Positions 4,889 to 6,040 of a stretch of 6,040 nt of DNA are shown in pieces. This stretch comes from Acidobacteriota bacterium (GTDB taxonomy: Bacteria; Acidobacteriota; Polarisedimenticolia; J045): assembly GCA_024276295.1 (NCBI GenBank), contig JAJRXN010000137.1, positions 1 to 6,040 on the forward strand, written 5' to 3'. Every line of letters begins with the position of its first letter. The stretch's first letter is position 1. Made by a program: the position numbers and the translations under genes. The notes below the pieces were generated by a model. That model did no database searches. It saw only the letters and a program-made list of their open reading frames with translations, and was not told where the DNA came from.

Positions 4889-6040
4889 ATGACCGTGCGT
4901 CCCCTCCGCGTTCCCCACGTCTTCACGCTGATCCTCGGCCTGACCGTCATCGTGGCCGTGGCGGGGACGCTGATCCCGGCCGGCTCGTACCAGCGCGGAG
5001 ACGACGGCCGGATCGTCCCGGGGAGCTTCCGGTACGTCGCACCGGACGAGGCCTCCCGCCCCGGGCTCTCCGCGCTGCCGTTCGCGGTGCTCGAGGCCCC
5101 GCTGCGCGGGCTGGTCGACGCCTCGCCGATCGTCGCGTTCCTGCTGGTCGTCGGCGGAACGTTCCGGGTGATCGAGCGGTCGGGAGCCTTCCCGGCACTG
5201 GTCGGACTGGCCGCACGGCACCTGCAGACCCGGGGCGTGCTGCTCCTGCCGACGGCGATGGTCCTGTTCTCGATCGGCGGAGCGGTGTTCGGCATGAGCG
5301 AGGAGGTCATCCCGTTCGTGATCCTGTTCGTCCCGCTGGCCCGCGCGCTCGGCTACGGCCCGGTCGTCGGCGTCGCGGTTCCGCTCGTCGGTGCCGGGAT
5401 GGGATTCGCCGGCGCGATGCTCAATCCGTTCACGGTCGGCGTGGCCGAGGCGATCGCCGGCCTGCCGCCGATCTCCGGCTGGCCGCTGCGCACCGTCTGC
5501 TGGGTCGTGCTCACGACGCTCGGGATCGCCTACGTGATGCACCGCGCCCGGCACGAACGGGTCGAGCCTTCCGTGGACGCCACCGGGAGCGATCCCGGAG
5601 CGCCGCCGACGCTCACCTCGCGCCGGATCGCCGTGCTCGGCGCCCTGGCGCTCGGCATCGGGGTGATGGTCTGGGGGATCGGCAGCCGGGACTGGTACGT
5701 GCTCGAGATCGGCGCGGTGTTCCTCGGCATCGGCCTTGCGGCGGCCGTGCTCGCTGGGCTCCCGGCGACCGCGACGGCCGAGGCGTTCGGCGCCGGAGCG
5801 CGGGATCTGCTGACGGCCGGAATCGTGATCGGGATGGCGCGCGGCATCGTGCTGCTCGCCGGGGATCTCCAGGTGCTCGACACGACGCTGCACGCCGCAG
5901 CGTCGCTGCTGGCGACGATGCCGGCGACGCTCTCGATCAACGCGATGTTCGTGTTCCAGAGCCTGCTGAATCTCCTGGTGCCCTCGGGGTCGGGACAGGC
6001 CGCACTGACGATGCCGGTGATGGCGCCGCTGTCCGATCTC
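4889..6040 (+). CDS. YfcC-family (DcuC superfamily) membrane transporter, N-terminal part (runs off the right edge)
   Basis: The open frame runs from the ATG at 4889 to the window end, giving 384 residues with no stop; family members are usually somewhat longer. It is very hydrophobic, with many membrane helices. The start PHVFTLILGLTVIVAV...IPAGSYQR (9-36) is the typical YfcC opening. Other family-like motifs are the FxxGMSEE segment (G135-M136-S137-E138-E139), GFAGAMLNPFTVGVAEAIA (172-190) with N179-P180-F181, and VPSGSGQAALTMP (364-376). A hydrophilic loop near 230-248 probably separates the two halves. The NPF and SGSG segments likely form paired re-entrant loops of the two repeats, as in other ion-transporter-superfamily carriers. 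Relatives carry dicarboxylates, amino acids or peptides, and the substrate cannot be read from sequence. The start is set by the TANNNT box six bases upstream and by alignment with the family N-terminus. The last visible residues (APLSDL) are still in conserved sequence, so the end is missing rather than truncated. Confidence 0.8.
   Translation, partial: MTVRPLRVPHVFTLILGLTVIVAVAGTLIPAGSYQRGDDGRIVPGSFRYVAPDEASRPGLSALPFAVLEAPLRGLVDASPIVAFLLVVGGTFRVIERSGAFPALVGLAARHLQTRGVLLLPTAMVLFSIGGAVFGMSEEVIPFVILFVPLARALGYGPVVGVAVPLVGAGMGFAGAMLNPFTVGVAEAIAGLPPISGWPLRTVCWVVLTTLGIAYVMHRARHERVEPSVDATGSDPGAPPTLTSRRIAVLGALALGIGVMVWGIGSRDWYVLEIGAVFLGIGLAAAVLAGLPATATAEAFGAGARDLLTAGIVIGMARGIVLLAGDLQVLDTTLHAAASLLATMPATLSINAMFVFQSLLNLLVPSGSGQAALTMPVMAPLSDL

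Noticed and set aside
4211..5893. Minus-strand open frame of 560 codons across the EAL end and the transporter
   Set aside because: It is codon-aligned antisense to the transporter, charged and low-complexity, with no membrane or domain pattern. The sense frame is a clear YfcC-type carrier.

Overview
The window is a strongly GC-rich bacterial segment whose codons almost always end in G or C. The layout is compact: one gene entering from the left edge on the minus strand, then four plus-strand genes, the last running off the right edge. Codon style is uniform, and I see no mobile element, CRISPR array, tRNA or rRNA. A periplasmic multiheme cytochrome fused to a quinone-interacting b-type cytochrome suggests a Gram-negative bacterium capable of anaerobic or metal-type respiration. 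The style recalls Acidobacteriota or deltaproteobacterial-type lineages, but that is inference and nothing here fixes the taxon.

Region by region: (1) 1-113, minus strand, is the N-terminus of a probable PrsW-family membrane protease. (2) 114-224 is a divergent intergenic region with an AT-rich promoter island at about 171-187 and a GC-rich hairpin at 121-146. (3) 225-2243 encodes an exported protein with eleven CXXCH c-heme sites followed by about five membrane helices with paired histidines. This is the architecture of the Geobacter CbcL menaquinol oxidoreductases. (4) 2292-3404 encodes a YcjF/DUF697-type inner-membrane protein. (5) 3405-3569 is an intergenic region with a -10-like box, a perfect 10-bp inverted repeat and a Shine-Dalgarno site. 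(6) 3570-4853 encodes a cyclic-di-GMP protein with a degenerate GGDEF-like N-terminal half and an EAL domain that keeps all the main catalytic residues. (7) 4889-6040 encodes the first 384 residues of a YfcC/DcuC-superfamily transporter.

The genes do not form an obvious single pathway. They look like neighbouring, mostly independently expressed units linked to the cell envelope: electron transfer, envelope integrity, second-messenger turnover and solute transport. The cytochrome and EAL genes have Shine-Dalgarno sites and short leaders. The YcjF-like and YfcC-like genes lack one and instead have a TANNNT box exactly six bases before the ATG, which suggests leaderless transcripts. The most notable items are the 11-heme b/c fusion built from four repeated diheme modules, the degenerate GGDEF-EAL protein, and the two matching leaderless-type starts. 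I found no clear evidence of a wholly new multi-gene system.
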